Shown: positions 20,489 to 29,961 of the stretch, one piece after another
Layout: each line of letters opens with the position of its first letter
Numbering within the stretch: position 1 is the first letter of the stretch
Source: Paenirhizobium naphthalenivorans
GTDB lineage: Bacteria > Pseudomonadota > Alphaproteobacteria > Rhizobiales > Rhizobiaceae
Direction: 5' to 3'
Length of the DNA stretch: 64,000 nt
Assembly (NCBI RefSeq): GCF_007992095.1
Contig: NZ_BJZP01000012.1
Span: 62,001 to 126,000, forward strand
Program-made: the position numbers and the translations under genes
The notes under the pieces: model-generated
Seen by the model: the letters and a program-made list of their open reading frames with translations, nothing else
What the model was told of the DNA's origin: nothing
The model's database searches: none

Positions 20489-21572
20489 CGACAGTTACAG
20501 TGAAGCCTTGCTTGCGCAACAGTTCCACCAGGCCCTCTGCACCGGGGATATGCAGGGCGCCCACCGCGATGAAGGCATTGCCTTCAGCCAGTAGTGGGGC
20601 GGCGCGTTCGGCCATGACCTTGTTACGGTCGGTGACGATTCGCTTCTCGAAGGCGGCATAGCCGCTCTCGTCTTTGCTGGCCTCGCTGGGTGCCACCGCC
20701 TCAAGCATGGGCATGGTCATGCCGACGTCGCCGGAGAGGTAGAGGGTCGTCATTGTTTCGATGATATCGTTCATCTTGTCGCCGAGTTCGAGTGTCTCGA
20801 TCAGCGCTTGCAGGTGGAATTCCACCGGCAGATCGGCCATGGCCTGCAATTGCTCCGCCAGGGTTTCGAGACCGACGACCTTCTTGCCGGCCTTGATGGC
20901 ATCTTCGACAATATGCTTGTCGAGGAAGGAAGCGCCGGCCGTCTTACGTGCGATTTCGCAGGCCGGGAGCGCCACAAAGCTCGACAGGATCCACGGTTTC
21001 ATGCGCGCAACCGCCGCAAGGGGGAGGCCGCGGGCCTTGAGGCCAGCTTCGAGCTTGTCGGCATCCTCGGCAGACAGATGATCGCGGATCGTCGTGCCAT
21101 CCGTGAACATCGTCAATTCGGGATGCATCAGCATCGCTGCGGCTGCCTTCTTCTCATCGAGAATTTCATCGGATTCAATGATGATGGTTGAGACGGCGGC
21201 CGCCGTCTTGCGGGCGCTGTCTGGCATGGTCAGGACCCGCGGGTCGGTGACGTGCATCGTGCCGAGAAGATAGGACGGGCTGACCCCTTCCTTCTCGATT
21301 CTCCAGAAGATCCCTTTGCCGTTCGGGTTTTTCGCGGCTTCGGTGACGATCTTTTCGTAGGCAGCCGGATCGCTCCGCTGCAATGAAGGCAGCAGGTTTT
21401 TCCCCGTGCAGGCGGGCGGTTCGCCGGCATGGGCCGTAGATACCGAAAGGAGCACAAAAGCGGTGGCGACGAGCAAGGCGATATGCAGCGCGGCAATCAG
21501 CCAGAGCACGAGTTCGCCGGGTGAGGAAAAGGGGATGTGCTGGCGGAATCGGTCGAGGGAATGGGCGATCAT
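20478..21572 (-). CDS. TraB/GumN family protein
   Basis: A 364-residue member of the TraB/GumN (TIKI-like) family, related to metal-dependent proteases. A hydrophobic anchor or signal lies at about residues 20-48. Family motifs are YLLGTMHVTDPRVL (the GxxH motif), IIESDEI, and the C-terminal NKVMAERAAPLLAEGNAFIAVGALHIPGAEGLVELLRKQGF, with conserved Arg and the second GxxH. The protein probably faces the periplasm. It lies 81 bp downstream of xerC on the same strand. The substrate is unknown. Confidence 0.85.
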   Translation of the reverse strand: MIAHSLDRFRQHIPFSSPGELVLWLIAALHIALLVATAFVLLSVSTAHAGEPPACTGKNLLPSLQRSDPAAYEKIVTEAAKNPNGKGIFWRIEKEGVSPSYLLGTMHVTDPRVLTMPDSARKTAAAVSTIIIESDEILDEKKAAAAMLMHPELTMFTDGTTIRDHLSAEDADKLEAGLKARGLPLAAVARMKPWILSSFVALPACEIARKTAGASFLDKHIVEDAIKAGKKVVGLETLAEQLQAMADLPVEFHLQALIETLELGDKMNDIIETMTTLYLSGDVGMTMPMLEAVAPSEASKDESGYAAFEKRIVTDRNKVMAERAAPLLAEGNAFIAVGALHIPGAEGLVELLRKQGFTVTVVNG

Positions 21573-21653
21573 GGAGATGTCCGTTTCAATCGCGGCAATC
21601 TAGCCGGTAGCACCCTCACGTTCTCTTAACACATGTGGTTAACGACGGATGCG

Positions 21654-22589
21654 TCAGGCCCGGGGATGGGCCCTATCATAGACGTCGAGCAGGCGGGCGG
21701 CGTCTATCCCGGTATAGACCTGCGTCGTCGACAGGCTGGCGTGGCCGAGTAGTTCCTGAATGGTACGCAAGTCGCCGCCGCTGCCCAGGAGATGGGTGGC
21801 GAAGGAGTGGCGCAGCGCATGCGGCGTGGCCGAATCGGGCAGACCGAGCGCGGAGCGCAGGCGCTGCATCTCTCGCTGGATGATAGCCGGCTGCAGCTTG
21901 CCGCCGCGCGCGCCCCGGAACATCGGCGCGCCGGCGTCCAGAGGGTAGGGGCACAGTCTGACATAGGTCTGGACCGCTTCGTTGACGACCGGAAGGAGCG
22001 GCACAAGCCGCGTCTTGGCGCCCTTGCCGGTGATCCGCAGAGTGGTCGGATCGCCTGCGAAAGCTTGTGGGGTCAGGTCGAGTGCTTCGGAAATGCGTAG
22101 CCCGCAACCGTAAAGCAGGGTGAGCACGGCGGCGTCGCGGGCGGCGATCCACGGTTCCTCGTTCATCTGAGCCTCCTGGCTGACGACGCGCAATGCCTGC
22201 GCGCCGGACAGGGGCTTCGGCAGTGACTTAGGCTGTTTGGGCGATCGTATAGCCCCTGCGCCTGCGGCATTGACCAAACCCTTGCGCTCCAGGTGCTTCA
22301 GGAAGGAACGCAGGCCGGCGAGATGCCGGCCGAGCGAGCGCGCGCTGGCGCCCTGCTTGCGGCGGAAAGCGAGAAAGGCGCGCAAATCCGCCGGGCGCAG
22401 CGCGGATACATCTTTGATGCTCGCCGGACCGCCGACATGGGTGGTGAGAAAACGCAGGAACTGGCGCGTGTCGCGTTCGTAAGCCTCGAGCGTATTGCCT
22501 GAGAGGCGACGCTCTCCACCGAGGCTTGCCAGCCAGGCGCCGCGCTCAGTCAACAGATCGTCGGCCGCGAGGATCAGTAGTTCGTCCAC
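21654..22589 (-). CDS. xerC: Tyrosine recombinase XerC
   Basis: Site-specific tyrosine recombinase that resolves chromosome dimers at dif, acting with XerD; 311 residues from the GTG at 22589. That start is chosen over ATG 22628 because AAAGGAAG sits 5-8 nt before it. N-terminal SAM-like domain (residues 1-115), then the catalytic domain with Arg165 (GCGLRISE), Lys189 (GKGAK), His257/Arg260 (HALRHSFATH), His283 (LGHASLSTTQ) and nucleophile Tyr292. All catalytic residues are present, so it should be active. It reads XerC-like rather than phage integrase because of its length and housekeeping context. Confidence 0.93.
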   Translation of the reverse strand: MDELLILAADDLLTERGAWLASLGGERRLSGNTLEAYERDTRQFLRFLTTHVGGPASIKDVSALRPADLRAFLAFRRKQGASARSLGRHLAGLRSFLKHLERKGLVNAAGAGAIRSPKQPKSLPKPLSGAQALRVVSQEAQMNEEPWIAARDAAVLTLLYGCGLRISEALDLTPQAFAGDPTTLRITGKGAKTRLVPLLPVVNEAVQTYVRLCPYPLDAGAPMFRGARGGKLQPAIIQREMQRLRSALGLPDSATPHALRHSFATHLLGSGGDLRTIQELLGHASLSTTQVYTGIDAARLLDVYDRAHPRA

Positions 22590-22727
22590 GGCTGCTTCCT
22601 TTACTAAATGCGAATGCTGCGCCAACATGCACGCCTAGCGTTAGGGAATGGCTAACGCTGATACTGTCTGTCATGCTTCGATCACATTGGATTGCGATAG
22701 GTTTAAACGAGATAGTCGGAGTTTGAG

Positions 22728-23627
22728 ATGACACGCCGTGATTCGATGACGACCTTCGGGCAGTTCGCCGAGGCGGTTGCGCTGGTCTCGCACGGCAAGC
22801 CGGGCCATATCGTTGATACACTGATCGCCGAGCGTGGTCAGAAGATTGTGCACAATCCGCTCTGGCCTGTCATGCGGCCGTTCCTCTACACACTGTTGCG
22901 CTATGCCAAGGCAATCGAATTCGCCAACGACATCGCCAACATGCCGGGCTTCAAGGCCTTCGACTACCTGAGTGACACTCTTCAGCTTGACATCTCCGTC
23001 AGGCATGGTGAACGCATCCCCGACAGGGGCGGCTTCATCATGGTCAGCAACCATCCGACCGGTATCGCCGACGGGGTAGCCGTGTTCGACTTGTTGAAGA
23101 ACACCCGGCCAGACATGACGTTCTTCGCCAACCGTGATGCGATCCGGGTCAATCCGCGTTTTGCCGAAATCATCATTCCGGTCGAGTGGCGCGAGGAGCA
23201 CAAGTCAAAGCTCAAGGCGCGTGAGACGTTGCAACTCACCAACCGTGCCATCCATGAACAGAAGGCCGCCGTGCTGTTTCCGTCCGGGCGCATCGCCTAC
23301 TGGGCGAACGGACGGCTCAATGAGCGCCCGTGGAAGACCTCGGCGGTCGGGCTTGCCCGCAAGTATAACCTGCCGATCCTGCCGGTACACATATCTGCGC
23401 GCAATTCCGGCCTGTTCTACTGGTTCGCCAAGTGGTCGACCGAACTGCGCGACATGACGGTCTTCCACGAACTACTCAACAAGAGGGGCGACCGTTTCGA
23501 CTTTACCGTCGGGCAACTGATAGAGCCGGATCGATTGAATGGCGATCCGGTCGCGGTCACTGCGGCACTGGAGCGGCATACCGTCCATGCGCTCGCCGCC
23601 GACGGTAATGCCGCCTTTCCCCTCTAG
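22728..23627 (+). CDS. 1-Acyl-sn-glycerol-3-phosphate acyltransferase-like (PlsC family)
   Basis: A 299-residue PlsC-superfamily acyltransferase. The acyltransfer motif is NHPTGIADG (residues 104-112, NHxxxxD form), motif III is FPSGRIAYW and motif IV is PILPVHI. This version resembles the hemolysin/ornithine-lipid-type acyltransferase branch more than canonical PlsC, and no long membrane helix is obvious at the N terminus. ATG at 22728 follows a 98-bp gap from divergent xerC. A canonical intrinsic terminator lies 136 bp downstream. The acyl acceptor cannot be decided from the sequence. Confidence 0.8.
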   Translation: MTRRDSMTTFGQFAEAVALVSHGKPGHIVDTLIAERGQKIVHNPLWPVMRPFLYTLLRYAKAIEFANDIANMPGFKAFDYLSDTLQLDISVRHGERIPDRGGFIMVSNHPTGIADGVAVFDLLKNTRPDMTFFANRDAIRVNPRFAEIIIPVEWREEHKSKLKARETLQLTNRAIHEQKAAVLFPSGRIAYWANGRLNERPWKTSAVGLARKYNLPILPVHISARNSGLFYWFAKWSTELRDMTVFHELLNKRGDRFDFTVGQLIEPDRLNGDPVAVTAALERHTVHALAADGNAAFPL

Positions 23628-23763
23628 GCTCGGTCGGTGCGGCACTGCTGCTTCGCCGTCGTTTGTCGATTTCAGGTTGCACGGTCGATGTGCTTTCCGG
23701 GAAATCATTGAGGATTGCCTGAGATAGCGGAGTCTCGCCGACGAGACTTAAGCTGGATAACAT

Positions 23764-23788
23764 CTGTCGCGCTTTTGCGACAGTTTTT
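23764..23788 (+). terminator. Rho-independent terminator
   Basis: Perfect 7-bp stem CTGTCGC (23764-23770) and GCGACAG (23777-23783), six-base loop, then TTTTT. It lies in the 310-bp gap between the acyltransferase gene and the chemoreceptor gene and probably ends the former. The rest of the gap (23628-23937) holds no recognised gene; an open frame joining the chemoreceptor from 23815 lacks similarity before residue 42. Confidence 0.8.
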
Positions 23789-23937
23789 GAAGATGCTTAA
23801 ATTCAAACCTTCCGATGCGCCTATTGCGGTTGGCTTATGTTAACAACTCGCGAGCGCAAGCTGGTCTCTGTACAAAGGGGGCAAGAGCATCGATCGCAGG
23901 TCCCCTCGCACCACGCAATCGGCAAGGGGAAAAACGA

Positions 23938-26301
23938 ATGCGCTTCAAGTCCATACAGCTAAAAATTGCAGTCTTATCCGGTGTTTGCGTCCTGGCCGCC
24001 ACTGCCGGCCTTGTCGGATATGGTATCATCTCTGCGGGAAAAACGCGTGCGTTCGTGGCCAGCCAAGTCACCGAGCTTAGCGATGTGAAAACGAGACAAA
24101 GCCTGCAGACGCTGGCATCGACACAAGCCGGCATCATCCGCTCTTCGCTGGATGGTGCATTCGATGCGGCGCGCGTCATGGCACGCAGCTTCGAAATGCT
24201 TGCCGGTGATTCGGCCGCGACGCCACCCGAGACCCGGCGGGCGCAACTGAACGCCGTGCTTCTCAATGTCCTGAAGGATAATCCGCGCTTCAACGGGACA
24301 TACAGCGCGTGGGAGCCGAACGCGCTTGACGGCGCCGACGCGGGTTTTCGGAACCGCCGCGATCTCGGCTCGGATGCCACGGGACGTTTCCTGCCTTACT
24401 GGACTCGCGATGTGGCTGGAAAGATCGCAGTGCAGCCGCTTGTCGAATACGACAGTGTCGAGCTTCACCCGAACGGTGTGATGAAAGGTGGCTGGTATAT
24501 CGGCCCCCAGAAGGGCAAGGGCGAAAGCATCCTCGATCCCCTGCCCTACATCGTGCAAGGCAAAAGCGTGTTTCTCGCCACCATGTCGGTACCGATCACG
24601 GTCAACGGCAAGTTTGCCGGTGTTGCCGGCGCAGATTTCGATCTCGGCTTCGTGCAGAAGCTGGCCGAACAGGTGAAAGCCTCGATCTATGACGGAAGGG
24701 CATCGGTTTCGATCGTGAGCCACATGGGGCTTGTTGTCGCATCGAGTGAAAATCCGCAGACGATCGGCCAGCCGTTCGATCTCGCGAACAAAAGCCTTTC
24801 GCAATATCTTCCGGTTATCCAGGGCGGGCGCGATGAAGTGCTTGCCAGCGGCGATGCATTCAAGGCTTTCTCGCCGATCCTCATCGGCCGGACGGCTACG
24901 CCGTGGTCGGTGATGATTGACGTGCCGCGTGCGGTTGCCATGGCTGAAGCGATCCGGTTGGACAAGGACTTGACGCGACGTAATGCGAGCGACGGGACCC
25001 TCCAGATCCTCGTTGCGGCCATCATCGCACTTGGCGGTGTCGGTGCCATGTGGTTCGTTGCCCGGAGCATTTCGTCCCCCATCCGCCAGATGACAACCAG
25101 CATGCGCACGCTCGCCGCCGGCAACACCGGCTGTGACGTTCCAGGCATTGGCCGCGTGGACGAAATCGGCGCGATGGCGGCTGCGGTCGAAGTCTTCCGT
25201 AACAATGCGATTGCCAACCGGCGGCTGGAAGAAGAGGCTGCGGCAACGCAGGCAACGAGCGAGCTTGAGCGTCGCCGCAATATGGAAGTCGAGCGTGTGC
25301 GGACTGAAGCCATGTCCCAGGCGACAGCCGGCTTGGCGGATGGTCTGAAACAGCTGGCTGCCGGCAATCTGTCATTCCAGCTGCAGGATCCCTTCTCCAC
25401 CGAATTCGAGAGCCTGCGCAGCGATTTCAACGCCGCCGTTTCGCAGCTCAGCAACACCTTGATATCGGTTGCCGAGGCGTCCCGCTCCATCGATTCCGGC
25501 ACCCAGGAGATCAGCCAGAGCGCTGACGACCTGTCGAGGCGTACGGAGCAGCAGGCTGCCTCTCTTGAAGAAACCGCCGCAGCACTCGACCAGATCACCG
25601 CCAACGTTTCGAATTCCTCCAAGCGGGCGGAAGAGGCGAGGGCGATCGCGGTACAGGCGAATGCCAGCGCGGCGCATTCAGGCGCGGTCGTGGCCAGTGC
25701 TGTCGATGCCATGCAGCGCATCGAGCAATCCTCGAACCAGATCGCCAACATCATTGGCGTGATCGACGAGATCGCCTTCCAGACCAACCTGCTGGCGCTC
25801 AACGCCGGCGTCGAGGCGGCTCGCGCCGGTGACGCGGGCAAGGGCTTTGCCGTTGTGGCCCAGGAGGTACGGGAACTGGCGCAGCGTTCTGCCCAGGCGG
25901 CGAAAGAGATCAAGGACCTGATCCGCAATTCCAGCACGGAGGTCGAAAACGGGGTCAAGCTCGTAAAGGATACCGGCGATGCGCTAAAGACGATTGAAAC
26001 CTATATCGTCACCGTGAACCAGCATATGGACGCGATCGCTATTTCGGCCCGCGAGCAGGCGTTGGGGCTCTCCGAGGTCAACACCGCCGTCAACCAAATG
26101 GATCAGGTCACGCAGAAGAACGCGGCCATGGTCGAGGAGGCTAACGCGTCAAGCGCGACGCTGGCGATGGAATCGCAGCGCTTGCGCGAGCTTATCCGGC
26201 AGTTCCAGCTCGCTGAAGGCGCGGGTGTCGCGGCTGCCCAGCTTCGGGAGGCCGGCGCGGAAATGGTAGTGGGGCGGCCAAAATATGCTGCACGCGGCTG
26301 A
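23938..26301 (+). CDS. Methyl-accepting chemotaxis protein with periplasmic Cache domain
   Basis: Transmembrane chemoreceptor, 787 residues from ATG 23938 (GGGGA 7-11 nt upstream). TM1 at about residues 10-32, a large periplasmic double-Cache-like sensor at about 45-345 with YWTRD and GVAGADFDLGFVQ segments, TM2 about 355-377, HAMP at about 378-430 (ISSPIRQMTTSMRTLAAG), a second HAMP-like stretch, and the signalling domain around 560-745 with the hairpin tip IDEIAFQTNLLALNAGVEAARAG. There is no C-terminal WEEF-type CheR tether. A separate operon. The ligand is unknown; Cache domains of this kind often bind amino or organic acids. Confidence 0.92.
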   Translation: MRFKSIQLKIAVLSGVCVLAATAGLVGYGIISAGKTRAFVASQVTELSDVKTRQSLQTLASTQAGIIRSSLDGAFDAARVMARSFEMLAGDSAATPPETRRAQLNAVLLNVLKDNPRFNGTYSAWEPNALDGADAGFRNRRDLGSDATGRFLPYWTRDVAGKIAVQPLVEYDSVELHPNGVMKGGWYIGPQKGKGESILDPLPYIVQGKSVFLATMSVPITVNGKFAGVAGADFDLGFVQKLAEQVKASIYDGRASVSIVSHMGLVVASSENPQTIGQPFDLANKSLSQYLPVIQGGRDEVLASGDAFKAFSPILIGRTATPWSVMIDVPRAVAMAEAIRLDKDLTRRNASDGTLQILVAAIIALGGVGAMWFVARSISSPIRQMTTSMRTLAAGNTGCDVPGIGRVDEIGAMAAAVEVFRNNAIANRRLEEEAAATQATSELERRRNMEVERVRTEAMSQATAGLADGLKQLAAGNLSFQLQDPFSTEFESLRSDFNAAVSQLSNTLISVAEASRSIDSGTQEISQSADDLSRRTEQQAASLEETAAALDQITANVSNSSKRAEEARAIAVQANASAAHSGAVVASAVDAMQRIEQSSNQIANIIGVIDEIAFQTNLLALNAGVEAARAGDAGKGFAVVAQEVRELAQRSAQAAKEIKDLIRNSSTEVENGVKLVKDTGDALKTIETYIVTVNQHMDAIAISAREQALGLSEVNTAVNQMDQVTQKNAAMVEEANASSATLAMESQRLRELIRQFQLAEGAGVAAAQLREAGAEMVVGRPKYAARG

Positions 26302-26425
26302 TCTGTCGCGGAATCATCCCCGTCAAGAGACCAACTGAGCAAACGCGTGGCTCGCAGTTCCTCTGCGGGCCACTGTAGCGTTTTCGGTTTTCTTTCCGGT
26401 CGTCGAGAGGCAAGTATGGCGTCCC

Positions 26426-28630
26426 ATGAAAGACGATTCGCCCGGACTGTTCGGCCCGTTGCCATCTTCCCGCGTCGTACCCGTACTGGTGCCGATGCCG
26501 GCGCCGGTTGCTTATAGCTATGCGGTGCCCGATGGCATGGCGGTGGAGCCCGGCTCGATCGTGCAGGTACCGCTCGGGCCGCGCCAGGTGATCGGCGTCG
26601 TTTGGGACGGGCCGGATGCCGGTGGCGTCGATCCCAAGAAGCTTCGCTCGATCACCAAGGTGTTTGATTGTCCGCCGCTCGATAAACCCATGCGGATCTT
26701 CCTGGACTGGGTCGCGGCCTATACGTTGTCGCCGCCCGGTTATGTAGCGCGCATGGCGCTGCGCGCGCCGGCAGCCCTTGACCCGGAACCGATGGTCGAG
26801 GGTTTTCGCTTTTCGGGGATGACGCCGGAGCGCATGACGCCGGCGCGCCGCAAGGTGCTGGATCTTGCCGTAGACGGGCTGTCCTGGACGAAGAGCGGCC
26901 TTGCCCATGCCAGCGGCGTCTCCGCTAGCGTCATCGATGGTCTCGTCGCCCAGGGTGTATTCGAAACCGTCTTTCTGCCGCCGCCACCGTTGGTCGCCAG
27001 ACCCGACCCCGACTTTGCCGGGCATCGTCTCGCAGGCCCGCAGAAGCAAGCGGCCGATGAAATCCTTGATGGTATCGCCAAGGGTGGCTTTTCCGTCGCG
27101 CTGATCGATGGCGTAACGGGGTCTGGTAAGACCGAGGTCTATTTCGAGGCGATCGCGGAGACGCTTCGGCGGGGAAAGCAGGTGCTGATCCTGCTCCCGG
27201 AAATCGCATTGACCGCCAACTTCCTTGAACGCTTCCAGGACCGGTTCGGGGCAAAGCCTGGCGAATGGCATTCGGATCTCGCCACCCGGACGCGCGAGAA
27301 GGTCTGGCGGCAGGCGGCGACCGGCGAGATCCGCGTGGTCGCCGGTGCGCGTTCGGCGCTCTTCCTGCCGTTCGAGGATCTCGGCCTGATCATCGTCGAC
27401 GAAGAGCATGACCCGGCCTTCAAGCAGGAAGATCGGGTCTTCTATAATGCGCGCGACATGGCGGTGGTCAGGGCGCGAATCGCCGGCTTCCCGGTCGTGC
27501 TGGTTTCGGCGACCCCTTCTGTGGAGAGCCAGGTCAACTGCCAGGCTGGGCGCTATAAACGCATCCATCTGCCGACGCGTTTCGCCGATGCGGCGCTGCC
27601 GGATCTCCATCTCATCGACATGCGCCGTCATCCTCCGGAGCGCGGCGGCTTTCTGTCGCCGCTACTGCTCAGGGCCGTCGGCAGGACGGTCGAGCGCAAG
27701 GAGCAGGCTCTGCTCTTCCTCAATCGGCGGGGCTACGCGCCGCTGACGCTCTGCCGTGTCTGCGGCCACCGCTTCCAGTGCCCACAATGCTCGAGCTGGT
27801 TGGTCGAGCACCGCTTCCGCGGTCAGATCCAATGTCACCAGTGCGGTTATTCAGAACCGACCCCGCACGCCTGCCCGGAATGTGGAACGCTTGACCATCT
27901 GGTCGCGTGCGGACCCGGTGTCGAGCGGATTGCCGAGGAGGTGGAGAAACACTTTCCCGATGCCCGCACGCTGGTGCTCTCCTCCGACCTCGGGGGTGTC
28001 AAGCGGCTGAGGCTCGAACTTGAGGCAATCGCCAATGGCGAGGCCGATATCGTCATCGGCACCCAGTTGGTCGCCAAGGGTCACAATTTCCCTCTGATGA
28101 CCCTAGTCGGCATTGTTGACGCGGACATCGGCCTCGCCAACGGTGATCCGAGAGCGGCGGAGCGGACCTTCCAGCTGCTGTCGCAGGTGACTGGTCGCGC
28201 GGGACGAACCGGGCGCAAGAGCCACGGCCTCCTGCAGACTTTCCAGCCCATGCACCCGGTGATGCAGGCTCTGGTCTCGGGGGATGCCTCGGCCTTCTAC
28301 GAGCGCGAGATCGCCGAGCGGGAACGGGCGGCATTGCCACCCTTCGGCCGCCTAGTCTCGATCATCATCTCCGCCGACACGCGTACCGAGGCGGAAACCC
28401 ATGCGCGACAGCTTCGCCAAACCGCTCCGATTGAACGAGACATTGCCATTCTTGGCCCGGCGGAAGCGCCTTTGGCGTTGATCCGCGGGCGGCATCGTTT
28501 CCGGCTTCTCGTGCATGGGCGGCGCACAAGCGACATGCAGGGTTTTGTCCGTGCCATGCTCGCCAACGGGCCGAAGGAGCGCCGGTCGATCCAGGTCCAG
28601 GTCGATGTCGATCCGCAGAGCTTCCTGTAG
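26426..28630 (+). CDS. priA: Primosomal replication protein N' (PriA helicase)
   Basis: DEAH-type helicase that restarts stalled replication forks, 734 residues. N-terminal DNA-binding domain (PVPAPVAYSYAVPDG ... GSIVQVPLGPRQVIGVVW), Walker A GVTGSGKTEVYFEAI, Walker B VDEEHDPAFKQE, the zinc-binding cysteines in LCRVCGHRFQCPQCS, QCHQCGY and CPECGT, and helicase motifs V/VI in GTQLVAKGHNFP and QVTGRAGRTGRKS. ATG at 26426. It stands between the chemoreceptor gene and a small membrane protein and is complete. Confidence 0.97.
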   Translation: MKDDSPGLFGPLPSSRVVPVLVPMPAPVAYSYAVPDGMAVEPGSIVQVPLGPRQVIGVVWDGPDAGGVDPKKLRSITKVFDCPPLDKPMRIFLDWVAAYTLSPPGYVARMALRAPAALDPEPMVEGFRFSGMTPERMTPARRKVLDLAVDGLSWTKSGLAHASGVSASVIDGLVAQGVFETVFLPPPPLVARPDPDFAGHRLAGPQKQAADEILDGIAKGGFSVALIDGVTGSGKTEVYFEAIAETLRRGKQVLILLPEIALTANFLERFQDRFGAKPGEWHSDLATRTREKVWRQAATGEIRVVAGARSALFLPFEDLGLIIVDEEHDPAFKQEDRVFYNARDMAVVRARIAGFPVVLVSATPSVESQVNCQAGRYKRIHLPTRFADAALPDLHLIDMRRHPPERGGFLSPLLLRAVGRTVERKEQALLFLNRRGYAPLTLCRVCGHRFQCPQCSSWLVEHRFRGQIQCHQCGYSEPTPHACPECGTLDHLVACGPGVERIAEEVEKHFPDARTLVLSSDLGGVKRLRLELEAIANGEADIVIGTQLVAKGHNFPLMTLVGIVDADIGLANGDPRAAERTFQLLSQVTGRAGRTGRKSHGLLQTFQPMHPVMQALVSGDASAFYEREIAERERAALPPFGRLVSIIISADTRTEAETHARQLRQTAPIERDIAILGPAEAPLALIRGRHRFRLLVHGRRTSDMQGFVRAMLANGPKERRSIQVQVDVDPQSFL

Positions 28631-28749
28631 GCCTCGCCGGATCGATAGGGGCGGGCTGGAAAGCTGCAAAAAATGTGGTCCGGCGTATCTCGGCAAGCCG
28701 GATTGTGCGATAAGCGCCCCGTTCGATTTACTTCTGACGGGGACCAAGG

Positions 28750-29133
28750 ATGGAGTTTTATTTTCCCACCGAATTCGGTGAACAGCTGGCTTTTGGTGCG
28801 GCACTGGCGGCAGCCCTCATCGGCGCCCTGGTGATGTTCGCTCCGGGGCTGACGCTCAAGTTTTTTGCCCTGCAGCCCCGTGACCTGCGTCCCGAGGGCT
28901 ATGGAGCGGCGCGTTCCGCTGGAGGGCTGATCGTCGGCTTCTCCGCAACGGCCCTGATGCTCGCCCAACCTACTCTCTATCTCGCATTCGGCGCTGCGAT
29001 GGCTCTTGCCGCATTTGGGCGGATCCTCTCGATCTTGTCGGACAGGGGAAATGCGATCCGCAATATGCTGCTTCTGGTTGTTGAAATTGTGCTTGCAGCG
29101 CTCCCGCTTTCTTATGTCTTCGGGCTCGTTTGA
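28750..29133 (+). CDS. Small integral membrane protein
   Basis: A 127-residue protein with four probable transmembrane helices (about residues 15-33, 57-75, 77-95 and 103-125). I do not recognise the family with confidence; it resembles small four-helix membrane proteins of the DUF4345 kind. The start MEFYFPTEFGEQLAFGAALAA is preceded by GGGGACCAAGG. It lies between priA and the atp operon on the same strand, with 119 and 261 bp on either side, so it is probably transcribed alone. Confidence 0.6.
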   Translation: MEFYFPTEFGEQLAFGAALAAALIGALVMFAPGLTLKFFALQPRDLRPEGYGAARSAGGLIVGFSATALMLAQPTLYLAFGAAMALAAFGRILSILSDRGNAIRNMLLLVVEIVLAALPLSYVFGLV

Positions 29134-29394
29134 GGAGAAAGGGGGAGGGGATGCCGCATCCTCTGACCAATTTGGCGCGGATTCGTAGAAAATTGCGGCC
29201 AAAGCCTTGTCCTTAAGGCTTATTCCGTTATTACGCGTGTTGCGAGTCCAGACTTCCTATGCTAGACGGACCGCGAAATTCGAAAAACACAAGCGGGGGA
29301 CCCTTGTGTTATTCAATAAAAACCTAACGATATCAGGATGATGTCGCCGCCTCGCAAGGGCTGCGAAAATCCTGGATCAAAATCAGGGAATATT
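29134..29394 (+). promoter_or_regulatory. Upstream region of the atpHAGDC operon
   Basis: About 260 bp without a gene, AT-richer than the flanks. Two loose sigma-70-like pairings can be drawn (TTGTCC and, 17 bp later, ATTACG; TTGCGA and, 17 bp later, TAGACG near 29247-29275), neither close to consensus. The operon promoter is expected here; I do not fix its exact place. Confidence 0.35.
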
Positions 29395-29961
29395 TTGCCC
29401 GTGGCAGACACATCCCAAGTCATTTCAGGCGTGGCGGAGCGTTACGCGTCGTCGCTGTTCGAGCTTGCCCTTGAGGCAGACTCGATCGATGCGGTCGGTG
29501 CTGACCTTAATCGTTTTCAGGCCATGATCGACTCGAGCGACGACCTGAAGCGCTTGGTTGCTTCTCCGGTCTTTTCGGCTGAAGATCAGACCAAGGCAGT
29601 TGTCGCCCTTTGCGAGAAGGCTGGCCTCGGCGCTCTCGTGTCGAACTTCCTGAAGGTCGTGGCTGGCAACCGTCGCCTCTTTGCTGTTTCCGGCATGATC
29701 GCCTCTTTCTGGCAGGTCGTTGCCCGTCATCGTGGCGAGGTCACTGCTGAGGTCACGTCCGCTCACGCACTTACTTCCGAACAGGAAGACGAATTGAAGG
29801 CGGCGCTGAAGGGCGTCACCGGCAAGGACGTAACGATCGTTGTTTCGATCGATCCGTCCATTCTCGGTGGTCTGATCGTCAAGGTCGGCTCGCGCCAGAT
29901 CGACACGTCTCTTCGCACCAAACTTTCCACCCTTAAGCTTGCACTGAAAGAGGTTGGCTGA
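29395..29961 (+). CDS. atpH: ATP synthase F1 delta subunit
   Basis: Delta subunit that links F1 to the peripheral stalk, 188 residues from TTG 29395 (AGGG six nt upstream); GTG 29401, giving 186 residues, is the alternative. Similarity to rhizobial delta begins with [25 protein letters not shown], and the C-terminal [27 protein letters not shown] segment is conserved. The upstream extension to 29338 has no similarity. Its stop overlaps the atpA start by 1 bp (TGATG). First gene of the F1 operon; the F0 genes are elsewhere, as in other alphaproteobacteria. Confidence 0.93.
   Translation: MPVADTSQVISGVAERYASSLFELALEADSIDAVGADLNRFQAMIDSSDDLKRLVASPVFSAEDQTKAVVALCEKAGLGALVSNFLKVVAGNRRLFAVSGMIASFWQVVARHRGEVTAEVTSAHALTSEQEDELKAALKGVTGKDVTIVVSIDPSILGGLIVKVGSRQIDTSLRTKLSTLKLALKEVG

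Noticed and set aside
21626-21642. TTAA ... TTAA pair upstream of the TraB/GumN gene as a CtrA box
   Set aside because: The spacing is nine bases, not seven, so it does not match the CtrA core.
21654-22589. xerC as a prophage or integron integrase
   Set aside because: No attachment repeats, tRNA gene or phage genes nearby; length and residues fit the housekeeping XerC.
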